A stretch of DNA of 64,000 nt from Galaxea fascicularis. Taxonomy: Eukaryota > Cnidaria > Anthozoa > Scleractinia > Euphylliidae. The DNA is taken from assembly GCA_948470475.1 (NCBI GenBank), contig OX419346.1:1910231-1974230 (forward strand), in the 5' to 3' direction. The position numbers were made by a program, and so were the translations under genes. The notes under the pieces were generated by a model. The model worked only from the letters and a program-made list of their open reading frames with translations. It did no database searches and was not told where the DNA came from. Positions 23,684 through 35,673 of this stretch are shown here, one piece after another (position 1 is the first letter of the stretch; each line of letters opens with the position of its first letter).

Positions 23684-24373
23684 GTTAGCTAGCATTTAAT
23701 GTTATTGTTTGATTTGTTCCAAAGAGATTCAACTGTTAGAGAATACACAGGATAACAGACGTTCAAGTGTCGAAGGGTTATGACAATGTTTGGTGCGTTC
23801 GTATGGGCAACAATTATACAGATTGAAGTCAGTTCATTAATAATCTATCCACTACTTTCCTGTTTAATTCTGCTCTGATGTTGGTTTCTTCGGCACTCTT
23901 TACAATCAATTATCCTCATCCTGTCGCAAAGAGGTTTCGGTATATCAGAGGAATAACGATACTTTGAGTGTTTTTATAGGTAAAATGTATCCAAGCGGAC
24001 TATGTGGCAGTGTTGTCACGGAGGGTCTATTATATGGTCCATGCATTCCATAAACCGCCATACTTTGTTCTTTCCAGACCAAAAAACCGCCTTCATTTTC
24101 TTCTTATGCCCGGAACCGCACTTATTTCTTGACCGCAAACCGCCAAAAAAAATACGCATGTTCTCGAGAACTGACACTCAAAATAGACTTAAACCACCAG
24201 ACTGCCAGAGCATAATAAACCCTCAGCACGGGCCTTTCCTTTAAATAACAGCTGTGCGGATTTTGATTTCACTGCTTTAACCACTACTTTCCTATTTCTG
24301 CTCTGGTGTTGTTTTCTTCTGTACAATCAGTGGTTACTCAGTTGAACTGTTGTTGTGCTGTTGTACTTCTCAC

Positions 24374-24746
24374 GTTGATGTGTTCTTTGGAGGTACGCTG
24401 TAAGGATTTCTGACAGTATCATGCAAAACAATTGCATCACGAATACGATGCATGGAGGTTTGTGAAATTAAATCAAAAGAGGTACAAATTGATCTAATAA
24501 TTTAAATTACACGTACAATGGCTAACAATGTATTTTTCTACAAGAAAACATCATCTAGCCAGTTGATTTGTTCTTTGGAGGTAATGATTTCTGACAGTAT
24601 CATGGAAAACAATTGCATCACGAATACGATGCGTGGAGGTTTGTGAAATTAAATCAAAAGGGATACAAATTGATCTAATAATTTAAGTTACACTTACAAT
24701 GCCTAACAATGTATTTTTTTGACAAGAAAACATCATCTAGCCAGTT
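24374..24746. repeat. Tandem duplication, period about 188 bases
   Basis: The unit begins 'gttgatgtgttctttggagg' at 24374 and again 'gttgatttgttctttggagg' at 24562. The copies share long blocks such as 'acaattgcatcacgaatacg' and 'gacaagaaaacatcatctag' at high identity, so the duplication is fairly recent. It is noncoding. Confidence 0.9.
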
Positions 24747-27498
24747 AGCTCTCGTCTTGAAGGCAAAAATTCGCTTTTCGCTTATGTGTCGCCGAAATCC
24801 TAGCATTCCGAAGGCCAGGAGCAAGCTATGATTGCCGAGCTCCACATTAAATTTTGTCGCCAGAATGTTGACAACCTAAGCTGACCACAGAAAATCGGAC
24901 GGCATTATCTCAATCATATACTAGGCAACAGGGAAACTCCAAGGAATGCGTTGGTTTCAGTTAACAAAGTAATTTTAGGGAAATTGTATTTCACACGTCC
25001 TTGTATGTTTTCATGGTCATTACATAACGCAAGGCGGGGGAGTGCCGGGGGCGGGTAAAGGTAATGTCTCAACAGTCCCATTCATTCCGGCTGTTGTACC
25101 TCGTTTGGCGGCTGCTTTTATGTTGCAGATTTATCCACTTCGAATTCTTTTGCCTTTTTTCGTTTCCTCATTAGGCAGTTTTACTCTTCTTCCCATCGTC
25201 AAAAACGACGGTTTATCCCAGATCGACCCCAATTCACTGTCTCGAAAAGGCATTTTTTGTCTGGAGAATCATTGAAAAGCGGCGATCAGAGGCCTGTTTC
25301 TCGAAAGTCCCGTAAACTTCTCGGGCCCGAAAAGCCATTTAAAAAATTGCAATCCGCTTATTCTAAAAAGCTTGTATTTTGCTATGATTCAAGATACGAA
25401 AGAGCAAATTTGTTGCAAAGTTTTATGCCTGAAAACATCTTCGCTTTTAAGATACTAAGGAAATTATGGCACCCGAAATGCACCTTAAAAGTTTCGGGGT
25501 GGAGTCTCAAGAAACGCGCGCCTGGTGCGGACCGATCTATTTGGTTTTCATCAGCTCGACGGTTTGCATGGACATCGATACCACCTCAATGGAGCTCTAA
25601 ACATTAAACTTTGTTGATTAATGCCACACGCCTTTTCTTATTTTAGCATCGCCGAGCGTGCCAATTAAAATAGTTCAAAGTAAACCTCCAAATTGCCAGC
25701 AGATGTTTAAATAACCTAAACAAGCCACTAAACATAACGGGTTAATTTTCACCCTTTTCGATTTCCCTTTGCAATCTCTAAAATGTGCTTGAAACAAATA
25801 TAAACGCTAGCGAGAGCACATGCTTCCAGGCTGTTTGCACTTCACCCTTACCCCTTTTCCATTGCCATTTTCGATTTCATTTTACCTTTGAACTTTAGAG
25901 CACTATTGAGATTGAATTGGATTGACTAATTAATGATGAATGACGACGCAAATTTTTTTAGGCTAACGGCATAAAACCAACATGCTTCACAGGAGAAAAC
26001 ATTTGTTAGATTTGTTATCGTAGTTACGTTATTGCGACATGTTGCATAACAGTAAAAACATACCTAACTTTCAATGCCATCGCAGTGATGTTGGTGACTA
26101 CTCATTTGTACACATAGGTACTGCATTAGTTTGATGGGGACAGGTTTATCGGGGCGGGGAGAGGGGGGGGGGGCTGCTCTCCCCCCAGGGGAAAGGAGCG
26201 GGAGAGAGTGCCCATACCGTGGTCCACTATAGGTAACCTTGCTTTAAAGGGAATGTTAGTTGTTCTTTCACAGGTAGAAGTGAAACAGTAAATATTGTAA
26301 ATCGAAGTTTTGGAGTGAAATGTAAAAAAGAAAAAAACCTTGGCTTACTTTTGACACCAAACAAGGAAGGGCTACTTTTTGGGTTTATGTATACCATGTG
26401 CATTTTGGTTGAAGTTTGGAACGTGAAAGGAAAAGGGGTGGTAACAACAGATTAACTCCCCCAGCATTCTATCCTTCTTATCGCTGTACCAAAGTTCAAA
26501 ACTGTGACCACCCAGTGTGGCGGCTATGACTGTTGCTTTATTAAGCTGTAGAAATTCAACTTTTGATGATACTCGATTGAAAATGATCACGTGAAAATTA
26601 GCAACATGTACCTCTCACAGGCGCATTTTCATTCAAAAATTCTTTAGTTCTGCTTTGAAATGTAGCTGCAAGAACACGACGTTATTCTGGGAAAGCGTTT
26701 ATGTTGCACTGACAAGGGTCGTTTGAAAAAGCGCCATTCCTAAAGAGGGCAAAGTAATTTCAAAACCATTGAGATTTTCTATATAAGCAATTTTTCCTAG
26801 TGACGGAGTGCTTGCTTTCTTAAACTGTCCCTAGATAAGGTTTACGACAGGTGTTTCATTTGTTTTAATGCTTAATGAGTGAAGCATTGATAAGCAACGG
26901 TTTTGCATGACTATATCTACCAACGCGAAGGTTCACGGACCCACCGCCAGACTTCTATTTCTGCATTCCACCAAAATATTTTGTTCTAGCAAAAGAGCAG
27001 CGAAATACATTTTGACGACGAAAGAATAGTGGAAAAGGGCCCAGGATGAGTAATAGAAAGAGAAGATAGTTGTACATTAGACAATAAAGCTGTACCTACC
27101 GACCAAAATGGGGAAGAACCAGTCTGAAGAACGAAGCAATAGCTTAGAGAGAATGTTGCATCATGCCAATATGACAATGTGACGGATATACGATCTCACA
27201 TTCCACTGCTTCTTCAAGTACATATACAAACAGGGTGATAATTTTAATTACAAACTGTTGAAAATCTAACAAGTAAAGGAAGTTCTGTTTGGCAACTACA
27301 GTCTGAGAAAAAAAGGCAACACCTTTCGAAACAACATCCTCCAGTTTTTGTAAGGCTGACTTTGTCTTTTATTTTGAGTTTGTTCTTCCCGTGATTTCTA
27401 ATGCACTGTGACTATATAAATCACTATTTCTAAGACAAAAATGAGGTTCGATCCTAACATTCTTTTTCCATTTTTTCAAGGATTGACTGGCTGAGTTC

Positions 27499-29329
27499 AT
27501 GAAAATGGCACCTTCCGTCATGCTATCTTTAATGCTATCGCTCATTGTGGTGGGTTGCCTTATATTGTACACAGACGGTGCACCTCTTTCTCAAAGGGAT
27601 GGTCTCGCGATGCTGGAAATTTCTGGAGGTTATAACCTGAAGATTAAGGTTAGAAAATGGGAATTTAATCTCAAACTTGTATGATGAATATGACTTATGA
27701 ATATGACTGGTTTATTTACTTCAAATCTATCATTAACATCATTGATTAAAACAATTATTTTTAGAACTTTTTTCAAAACTTCTGGGTTTAATTTTGATGT
27801 TCTCTTCCTCGTGATGTCTTTAAAAATGGCCGACCATTAAGTCCTAATCTTGTGACTTCCTTTGAGGTAACCGCGACGCAATTGTTAGATGGGTCTAAAT
27901 TGGAATCTGTTACATCGACGATTTGAAACCAACGATTTTCAGTGCTTAAGGCCCTCGCAAACGAGGCAACATTGTTGCGGAAACATCGTCGTGGACACAT
28001 TGTTTCCCGAAATGTTTCCTCGTTTGCGCGCACACGGAACATTTGTTGTGGAAGTAATGTTTCCTCGTTTGCGAGGACCTTTAGGTTGGGTTGACGATAC
28101 TTCAGACAATCCTGTGATAAACTTCATTATGATGAACGGTCTGAACAGAGCGTAAACTCCCTTTTCATCTTAAAACAAAATTAACCACAAAGCATAACCG
28201 GTGACGGCCTGATAATTAAACATACAATCATTACAATCTCAGCTTAATTTCCGGCAGAGAGTTCAGATCTCTCTAGACGAGTGGCTTGACTATGGTAACT
28301 GAACTCGGTGATTGTCATTGGCGGCATTCCATTGTGCGCGAAACTTCCCTTTCCTTTGAACATTATATAGAGCTTATAGTTTGCTTATCATCAGAAAGAT
28401 ATTGAATGAAAGTAATTTACACTCGTGACTGATTTGGCAAAGCTAGAACATTTTCATTTTCCTCTGTCAACATATGGGATGTTATGGAGAACGAGATTGT
28501 GTTCATAACGAAAGATATTTTGTAACAAGAGATATTTTAACCGAATTAGGATACCAAAAATGTGAACAATATCATGAAGCAGAATGGCTCACTTGAGGTG
28601 AAAGAGGCGACAAGCAAAATCGGCGAAAGAACGTCAAGCACCTTCCCTGGTGATGACACTCAAGTGAGATCTCTCAAAAACACCATTACATTAGACGAGA
28701 GAAGACATACGACCCAAAGACAGAGAGTTAGGAGGGGTGTTCCTCGACGGTGTCTTCCGGGATGGTGGGCATTGTGTAATAGACTGCAAGAACTCAGAAA
28801 ACTAAAGGGCAGGACAGAAGGAGAAACCAGCAGACGATCTGGAGGTAAACATTTTCCTTTGGTTATTCCTTTAGAAGGGATTAATTGAACTGAATGGGTG
28901 AGATACCAAGCAAACACACTTCATTATGAATTCTTCACTTATATTCCTGACTCCATGTAAAGGAGTTATGTCACAAATTATCACTATAAAAAGTTTACCA
29001 GTTTACCAACACTACGAACAAGCCTCTAAAGATGGCGAGCATTAAGATCCTGGCCAACTTTTCCAAGTTCTTCTGATGCGTCCGAAGATATAGCTATGCA
29101 CAAAATATGATTTGCTTCCCCGGCATTGAGAGAGAGAGAAAAACGTGGTTCTTTCAGTTTGTGTTCTGGGAGCGTTTTGATTGTAAATAAAGGCACGTGA
29201 GGTTGCTTCGTTTTAGTTTGATCCCCATGAAAGTCTCTTTTTTTTCAAAAAATCACCCCTTACCTCTTTGGTTGCTGTTTTCATTTTCTTTCAGGATCAA
29301 CTGAGACGCCAACGATTTATGATGGCTGA
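27499..29329 (+). CDS. Peptide gene 2: secreted precursor with CxxGxWxLC loop
   Basis: Predicted three-exon gene, about 159 residues, family not recognised. Exon 1 (27481-27648; ATG 27499) follows a strong acceptor (ttttttcaag). It encodes a signal peptide (hydrophobic residues 8-24, likely cut near TDGA) and ends at a phase-0 donor, AAG|gttaga, which is weak. Exon 2 (28550-28844) starts in phase 0 and carries an acidic/basic spacer, then QRQRVRR, GVPRR, C118-LPGWWAL-C126 and NRLQELRKLKGR. RR before the loop and KGR after it look like cleavage and amidation sites. Exon 2 ends at a donor (GGAG|gtaaac, phase 1). A pyrimidine-tract acceptor at 29294 joins a short last exon ending IYDG-stop. If that intron is retained, translation ends at 28888 instead. 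The loop matches the one at 4290-4316. Exon 2 is convincing; the exon 1 link is less certain. Confidence 0.6.
27949..28080. mobile_element. MITE in intron 1 of peptide gene 2
   Basis: The ends 'aggccctcgcaaacgagg' and 'cctcgtttgcgaggacct' are inverted repeats flanked by a possible TTA duplication. The middle repeats 'gaaacatcg'/'atgtttcctcgtttgcg' variants. Open frames across it (27788-28155 on both strands) are by-products of the repeat. Confidence 0.8.
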
Positions 29330-29518
29330 TGAACTCCAGTAACCGTTAAAGACACAGTAACCATAAGAACGTGGGAAACTTCTGGGAATTTCGAGAGTTC
29401 CATAAAGGTCCTCATGATTAGTAGTCAGTTCGGTTAAGCTACACTATTTTTGATGTTATGACATCTACATAAAATGAAATGAAAAAAGATGTACATTAAT
29501 GCAACTATATCTCACAAC

Positions 29519-29528
29519 AATAAATAAA
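29519..29528 (+). terminator. Polyadenylation signal of peptide gene 2
   Basis: Overlapping AATAAATAAA lies about 190 bases after the stop codon of the last predicted exon, in the right strand and range for a 3' end. Confidence 0.5.
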
Positions 29529-29529
29529 A

Positions 29530-31884
29530 ATGAGTCACCCGTCCAATGAATACCCTCAAACCCAGTTGTTCAGTACGCGGCTAATATCCGCGAAATGAAC
29601 CAACAGAGCTGCCAGGTTCTTAATGTTTACGCGTATACTTTTAAGTGCAAGGGAGGATACGTATAGCATGAATAGTAAAGATGATTAAGCGGGATCACTA
29701 AAAATAGAAACGCCCTGCGCCCTATAAAAAAGTGCAAGGTATTTTCTCAATGCTATCGGCTTTTATGTCAGGCATTTCTCAACGATGAAGATCGTACTCA
29801 CGCGGCTGACTTATAAATAAATAAATTCCCTTAAACCGAAACACATGTCTAGTAATGGACGTATCTCGCTATCAATTTGATTTAGTAGAATCAAGAATGT
29901 GACTACCTTGCACTGATCAAAGTGGCAACATGTCGTTCCGCGTAACGGATTTCAGGTATGACACAGGGCGGTTGCAACTTTTCTTACGCCTTTCAATACC
30001 AGATACCCATAAGATGGAAGATTAACCTAGCGAAATATTGAGTTGTAAAAGCCACCACATAACACATCGCCTTGTAGTTTTCATTTCAACGAATGTTCTA
30101 TGGTTCGCGTGTTACGTAAGCCCCGCGCTTCCATGTACACTCTGGAACACACTCAACATCACTACAGGAAAGCACTCTTCGAGGATATTTTATGTTCAGT
30201 GACCAGTGGTACGCTTAATTTACCTCGAGACTATATGGCTACATTATTTGACATACAGTTGGCTGCTTAATGAAATGGCTCTTAAAACAAAACAAAGGGA
30301 TCGCAACCGCTATACAGCACCACGTCAAACGAATGCTGCAAAGAGGAAACGTAGTCGTCTAAAAATGTATTCACCTGAGTATCATGATCAGAAATCAGTT
30401 AACCTTACATTGCTTCTCGATCTTTAGATTTATCAACATGCGATAGAATTATGACTAACTTAGTCCATATTTTCTAATTATAAAGGCAACATTGTAGACT
30501 TAATACGCATCTGATTTCTTAGTCACCATTTTGCACCCTTTGATGAGTCATTCTTGAAGTCGACTTTTGATAAGCTCACATGATTAGCCACTGTTGACTT
30601 GTGAACTAGTTTTCCGCGGAGTTCATGAGCCAGTCGGAGTTACTTCTGAAGCGGGTCCTTCTTCCAGACTGTCGCCGACTAACCATGATTGGCACGAAGT
30701 CGAAGCTCTTCAAAAGATTCGGGACCGTCGCTTCCTCTTAAGATCAGGAAAACAAAACTTTGTGCCAAGCATGAAGTTAGTGCATGATGTAGTTCAGTAG
30801 CATCAAACTGTAGTTTTGAAAAACGTTTTTTCTTGACACTGCCGAGACGTTTACGATAGAAAAAGTAGCCTCAGTTTAAGACAGACAAACTTGAAACTTG
30901 ACAAACATTCATCAAATGCAACAGTAAGTTGTAGCGTATCGAGAGAAGCCAACCATTACTACATGCTGTCTACGTTACATCTCCTCCCAAAATATTGTTC
31001 TAATATCCCTACAAATCATTTTTTGATGCCCTTTTTTCGTTGCGCTATACTTACGCAATACAATGTTTAATATTTTGCGGCGTGCTTTGACTGATTACCA
31101 AACAGTTCTGTTTTGAAAACTAAGCACGTTTGTAAGATTCATACGGATAGCGCACCATTATCCCAGTCCTGCGAAACTTGAAGGGCAAGAGTCCATGCAT
31201 GGACGTGCACCTATGATCAAAGCTAGTTCACGCTCAATCAAATCATTTCCAATGAATTATATGCCCCTTCGCTTGTTTGCCACTGAGTTTCGAGCCCCGT
31301 CGCAAAGCATCAATCAGGTAACGCGGCTCATAAATTGTGTCGGCGGTAGTACACCGCGGTTAATACTATATGCGATTCAATGTTGTAAAATGCTCTTGGC
31401 TTTGCCAAGCTAGAGACTCATTCGTAAAAAGCCTTTCTTTTTTGGGTTCAGGGACCCTTGGAAATAAAAACGCTCGTGATGAATCGATCGAGTGACTCTT
31501 AATCTCGGCTACTAACAATACTATGATCTAACGCATAAGTCAAAACCAAAAGCCATGAAAGATCCTCTCTGTTTTCTCATCTTTAAATAAGTTCATTAGT
31601 CTCCTTATTCTACTATATATTCATGATAATATACTAACCTCTGTGACAGAGAGAAAGTGATTCAGTGCATGGGCTGAGCGGCAATTGAGCGGAATTCGAG
31701 TGATGGACCTTAGTCTTGTCTTCCCTCAACAACAACAACAACAACAACAGTAGTAATTTTATTTGGAGGGAGGACGCAATAACCTGTTACAGTTTTCTAA
31801 CTTACGGCCTTCGTCATTTACAGGAAAACATGTTCCTGTTCAAATTTGCAACTAAGAAAATCGTTTTAAAAAAAGACACTCAAA
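29530..31884. other. Intergenic; no supportable gene
   Basis: Several frames of 60-75 codons are open, but none has a signal peptide with matching splice sites or a known motif. No clear repeat termini are visible. Confidence 0.45.
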
Positions 31885-32394
31885 ATGTATGTTATGCTTG
31901 TGGTGCTTTTTGGAGGTGTCGTCGGCCTGGCTACACTACAGAGCATTCCAGGTTGAATTGTTGACATAGCTATCCGTTCGAGTGGGAAAAAAACGGAAAA
32001 TCGTCAATAGAGGGGAAGTTGGTATTTCCTTTCTTTGTAGTCTTTCCGTCAACAAGGTTATCAAGAAGAATTTCAGAGTAACATAACAAGATAGGTATTG
32101 ATAAGATTAAATCAGCTGGATGAAAACTCGAAGCTTAAAAAGTCGTAATTCCGATGATTCAACACTTTTAAAACTGTTCTTTTAAGTGTCAAATTACTGA
32201 GTTTACCATTCACCAACTCCAGTATTTCATAGAATTATCTTTTTAACATAACAACAACAGGCAAACACAAATCCACATCCATTAATTTACTGCAACAGTT
32301 ACTTGAAGACGGCTCTATAGATGCTTTGAGCCAGAAAGTCCATGATAAAGCTACTATAGTCCTTAAAAACTACAGTTTTAAATTAAACTCATAG
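31885..32394 (+). CDS. Weak candidate: small secreted protein, two exons
   Basis: A possible 66-residue protein. Exon 1 (31885-31951) encodes MYVMLVVLFGGVVGLA followed by TLQSIP, a good signal peptide, and ends at a phase-1 CCAG|gttgaa donor. Exon 2 (32261-32394) opens in the matching phase after 'aacaacaacag' and gives a helical-looking region (INLLQQLLEDGSIDALSQK) up to a TAG. There are no cysteines. Both splice sites are weak and an upstream out-of-frame ATG (about 31829) may precede the start. It lies on the same strand as the peptide genes and could be a diverged relative, but sequence resemblance is limited to the general plan. A chance signal-like ORF is possible. Confidence 0.22.
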
Positions 32395-32871
32395 TTATTT
32401 TCCAAGTTACTTTCAAATCAAGTAAAACTAAAAATAAAATCAGAGATCCAGATTTTTTACTAAAACGGGCTTGTTTATCTTATACTTAATGTCTGGAGAT
32501 CAGAAACAAATCCTACTCAAAGGATGAAACTGTTTGGTGTGATACTATGAAGTCTTGTTCTTCTGGTATAGTCTCAGGAATCTTTCAACAGCCACAAATA
32601 GATCTGTCGAGACACTGATTGACTTCAAGGGGGGAAATGATGAAACACGAGGGCTTTCAGACAATGCATCATACAGCAGTACCACAATAACAAAGTATCC
32701 CTTCCTGATCGACTGGCAAACGAAATCACCTGTTTTACTAAAATAACGAATAGGTAATGTTGACTTCTCGCACAGTTTGCTTTTATCATCAAACCATTTC
32801 AATCAGATTGGCTAAAATTTGCTTTAGGTATGTGTCTAAAGTATACCAGAATTTTCATCTAAGAGCCTTTT

Positions 32872-33373
32872 TACATGGAGATAGGGAGGCCCGGCTAACC
32901 GGGCTACCCGGCTAGGAGGGTTAAGAAATAGCCCCCCTTTACATGCAACTCACCTAAGTGGGATGTTTTTTGAGTGGGCGTTATAAGCACAAGAAACAAG
33001 ATGGCGGACAAAAACGACGTTTTGGCCGCTTTTCAGTGTTTAGGACTATTATTTGCACTCTACTAATCGAGCGTAGTCACCAGAGACGTTAAAAGCGGCC
33101 TTGGAATAGATCGCTCCTTTTGCGGTCTTCTCACCTCGGAGAGCTGGGACAACCCGGGTCGAACCGTTTACAAGGAAAAAAGCTATCCCGCCTACAAGGG
33201 TGCCCCGGACAGGCAGACAGGGCGCCCCGGGAAGGCGGGTTACCCTGTTTAGTACGTAAACCCCTCAATGTATTTTCTAAAGAAGCGTAGAAGAAGTTGG
33301 CTTCCCCAGGGTAGCTCGGTTAGCCAGGTAACTCGGTTAGTCGGGGCACCCTCCCTCTATGTAAACAGGCCCT
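32872..33373. mobile_element. MITE of about 500 bases
   Basis: The left end 'agagcctttttacatggaga' and the right end 'ctctatgtaaacaggccct' are imperfect inverted repeats. They are followed inward by GC-rich 'ggctaaccgggctacccggc' and its imperfect counterpart 'gctcggttagccaggtaact' near the right end. Flanking TAA-like sequence is consistent with a short target duplication. No transposase frame. Confidence 0.75.
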
Positions 33374-33401
33374 AATTAACTTTAATTCGTCCGCTTACAA
33401 G

Positions 33402-33630
33402 TGATGGTTTGGTTCGCCACCTAAAATCCTCGGCCAGAATTTTAAACGATGCGTCAGAAACAAATAATGCGGTCCTTATCGCAACGTGCTTCAATGAGTA
33501 CCTCACAGGGGCCTTTTTGCTGTATCATATCGGATTTACCAAACTTTTACCGTCGAACTTTGAAGAATCTTTTGAAGATCGTTTGCAGAATCTAATTACC
33601 AAACAACTAAGAAAATTCCTTTCCGGTTGA
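33402..33630 (+). CDS. Unassigned exon-like reading frame
   Basis: After a possible acceptor (cttacaag, ends 33401) a frame of 75 codons runs to TGA, giving a helical, amphipathic sequence (for example NEYLTGAFLLYHIGF and EDRLQNLITKQL). It starts 30 bases after the MITE at 32872-33373. It could be the terminal exon of an unseen gene or of the candidate at 31885, but the phase does not match the latter. I do not recognise it. Confidence 0.2.
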
Positions 33631-35422
33631 GCTAATCTTGAAATTGATTGCTTTATAAATAGAATGTAACTGATCAATGGAAAAAGGTCGAGTTTTTACG
33701 AGCGAATATTCAAGACACAGTTAACATCTTTGGCGACATAGTAACGACAAATGAGCCAATCACATTCGAGCATTTAATTTGCAAAAGACTTCCATGGCCA
33801 AATGGTAAGAAAGACGTGCAGGTCAGCTAAAAATGGCCAGAAGGAGATATGGACGGCTGATATGTGCCTGAAAAGTATCAAAAGTCGACCTAGAGTAATA
33901 GCTCGCTCTATATCGTTGAACTCAGTATGCGCTAGCATATGTGGATGCAGAGTGGAACATGCAATGATCGATTGTCTTGCACTTACTTGGTTACTGACCA
34001 CGACTGCTTCAGTATACACGATGGGTATTCAAATTCATTAGCAATTAATTAAAAGAAAAATCAGGGCAAGTCTGAAACACTCGAGATTTCATCTGATTAC
34101 TTTAGAGATAACCTTTGACAGAAATAGCTTTTAATTCTGGCTGTCAGACAAACTATAATTAAGTTTCTTATCCTGGCTACATGCCTCTCTTAAGGTGAAA
34201 CCCGAACCGCTGTGTTTTTCGCCCTTCAAGGTAAAAAGTTTCTGAAAAAATGTAGTCAATTTAAATTTAATCCCTCTGGTATGCAGAATTAAATATTCCA
34301 GGCAAGGTTTACAATTGCCGCCAGATCAGACAACAAACCAGGGTCTAAAAATAATTGGCAAGATCATGTTGGCTGTGTGCTCAACGACGCATGCCTCAGC
34401 TCAGATGTTTGCGTCATGGGCACTGACGTTAAGGTGTTGGCCCTGTGTCCTTCACTCCATACGTAAAGCTTGCATTAAAAGAATGTAAAAAACAGAAACT
34501 CAAACACTTATCAAAAAGAGAAGGTAGCACCGTTCCCGGGCTGTGGTCTTAGGGTTGGATAGAGGCTGGGCTATGGGTTGACCACCCGTCTCCAGAGCCT
34601 CTGTTGGTCTACGTTCCTTGGCGCGGGTTATGATTGAGGTTTGCCACCGCTAAACCCACACTCCAACCCTTAAAACCTGCAAACGTGCGCATGTTCTATC
34701 CTTTCTAAATGCGATGTAAGTTCGCACACGTTGAATTGTGCTAAAGCGAAGACTCTCGTTGCAGAACACTCAACAGGACGGACGTGTCCTTCACAGGTAT
34801 TTATAAGTGTCTGGTTCCAGAGTTAGATTTTTGAACATGCTTCATGTAAAACACAGGAATGCACAGGATTTCCGAACGATACCAAAAATCATCAATTTTC
34901 ATGATGCAAAATTTGCAAAATTCCTGGCTAATCACCAGGGTTTACAATTAACGTTCGCCGCAGAAAGGATTCATCTAAAGATTTGTTGACAGTCTACTCT
35001 TTGCAAAGGGGTTTTTTTGATTCGGCTGGATTAGTTCTCCAAGCCACAAAATTAAGGATGATGACTCGACAGTTGTTTTTAATACCTCCAGCGGTAAATC
35101 CAATTCAGAAATGGTGATATTTGATAACTAAAGATGCCCAACTGTATCTCAAATCTAGAAAAGCTCATGCCAAAAAAAGAAAAAAAAAACAGTTTCACGT
35201 TCCCACAAACGTAAATTACAAAGTATAAATAGATAAAATTGTCGAGATGGAGGCATCCAAATGCGCTTAGGCACCATGCAAGGGATGCTTTCATGAAAAA
35301 ACTAAGATAAATTAATAACATAATATGTACATATAGTTGTCACAGACTTGAGCACGCACCTCATAAAAGTGTATCTTACTGGCATACCATGATATCAGCT
35401 CAAAGTCAAACCACATGACGAA

Positions 35423-35673
35423 GAACAAAATCTCTGAAGATATTTTTGAGATAATGGGGACAAGATAATTAATGATTTGACATTTCAAACGTTTTGCCTG
35501 TTGGTCCCCCCAGAGTTAGTTTAAATTCATCTACTGTATCGGTTGGACAAGAACAAAATCTCTGAAGATATTTTTGAGATAATGGAGACAAGATAATGAT
35601 TTGACATTGCAAACGTTTTGCCTGTTGGTACCCCAGAGCTAGTTTAAGTTCATCTACTGTATCGGTTGGACAA
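35423..35673. repeat. Tandem duplication, period about 128 bases
   Basis: 'gaacaaaatctctgaagata' begins each copy (35423 and 35551) and both end 'ctactgtatcggttggacaa'. On the minus strand one frame stays open through both copies (35469-35678, motif CPTDTVDE twice), so this may be a duplicated exon, though no gene context is seen. A separate 30-base duplication ('ctactgatactttcaataa') lies at 35788-35843. Confidence 0.85.

Larger units (their letters stand above)
18110..27480. other. Gene-free stretch with duplications
   Basis: I see no coding exon I can support on either strand. Recognisable content is two tandem duplications (22496-22790 and 24374-24746), an inverted-repeat element (23578-23683), a weaker 80-base duplication around 23010-23170, and a G-run at 26150-26180. 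The last 40 bases are the pyrimidine-rich tract and acceptor before the peptide gene at 27499. Confidence 0.5.

Noticed and set aside
27788..28155. Open frames on both strands with repeated FPRLR-like or similar blocks
   Set aside because: Produced by the inverted repeats of the MITE at 27949-28080.
32545..32802. Overlapping open frames on both strands
   Set aside because: Neither has a convincing start, splice sites or domain; opposing frames shadow each other.
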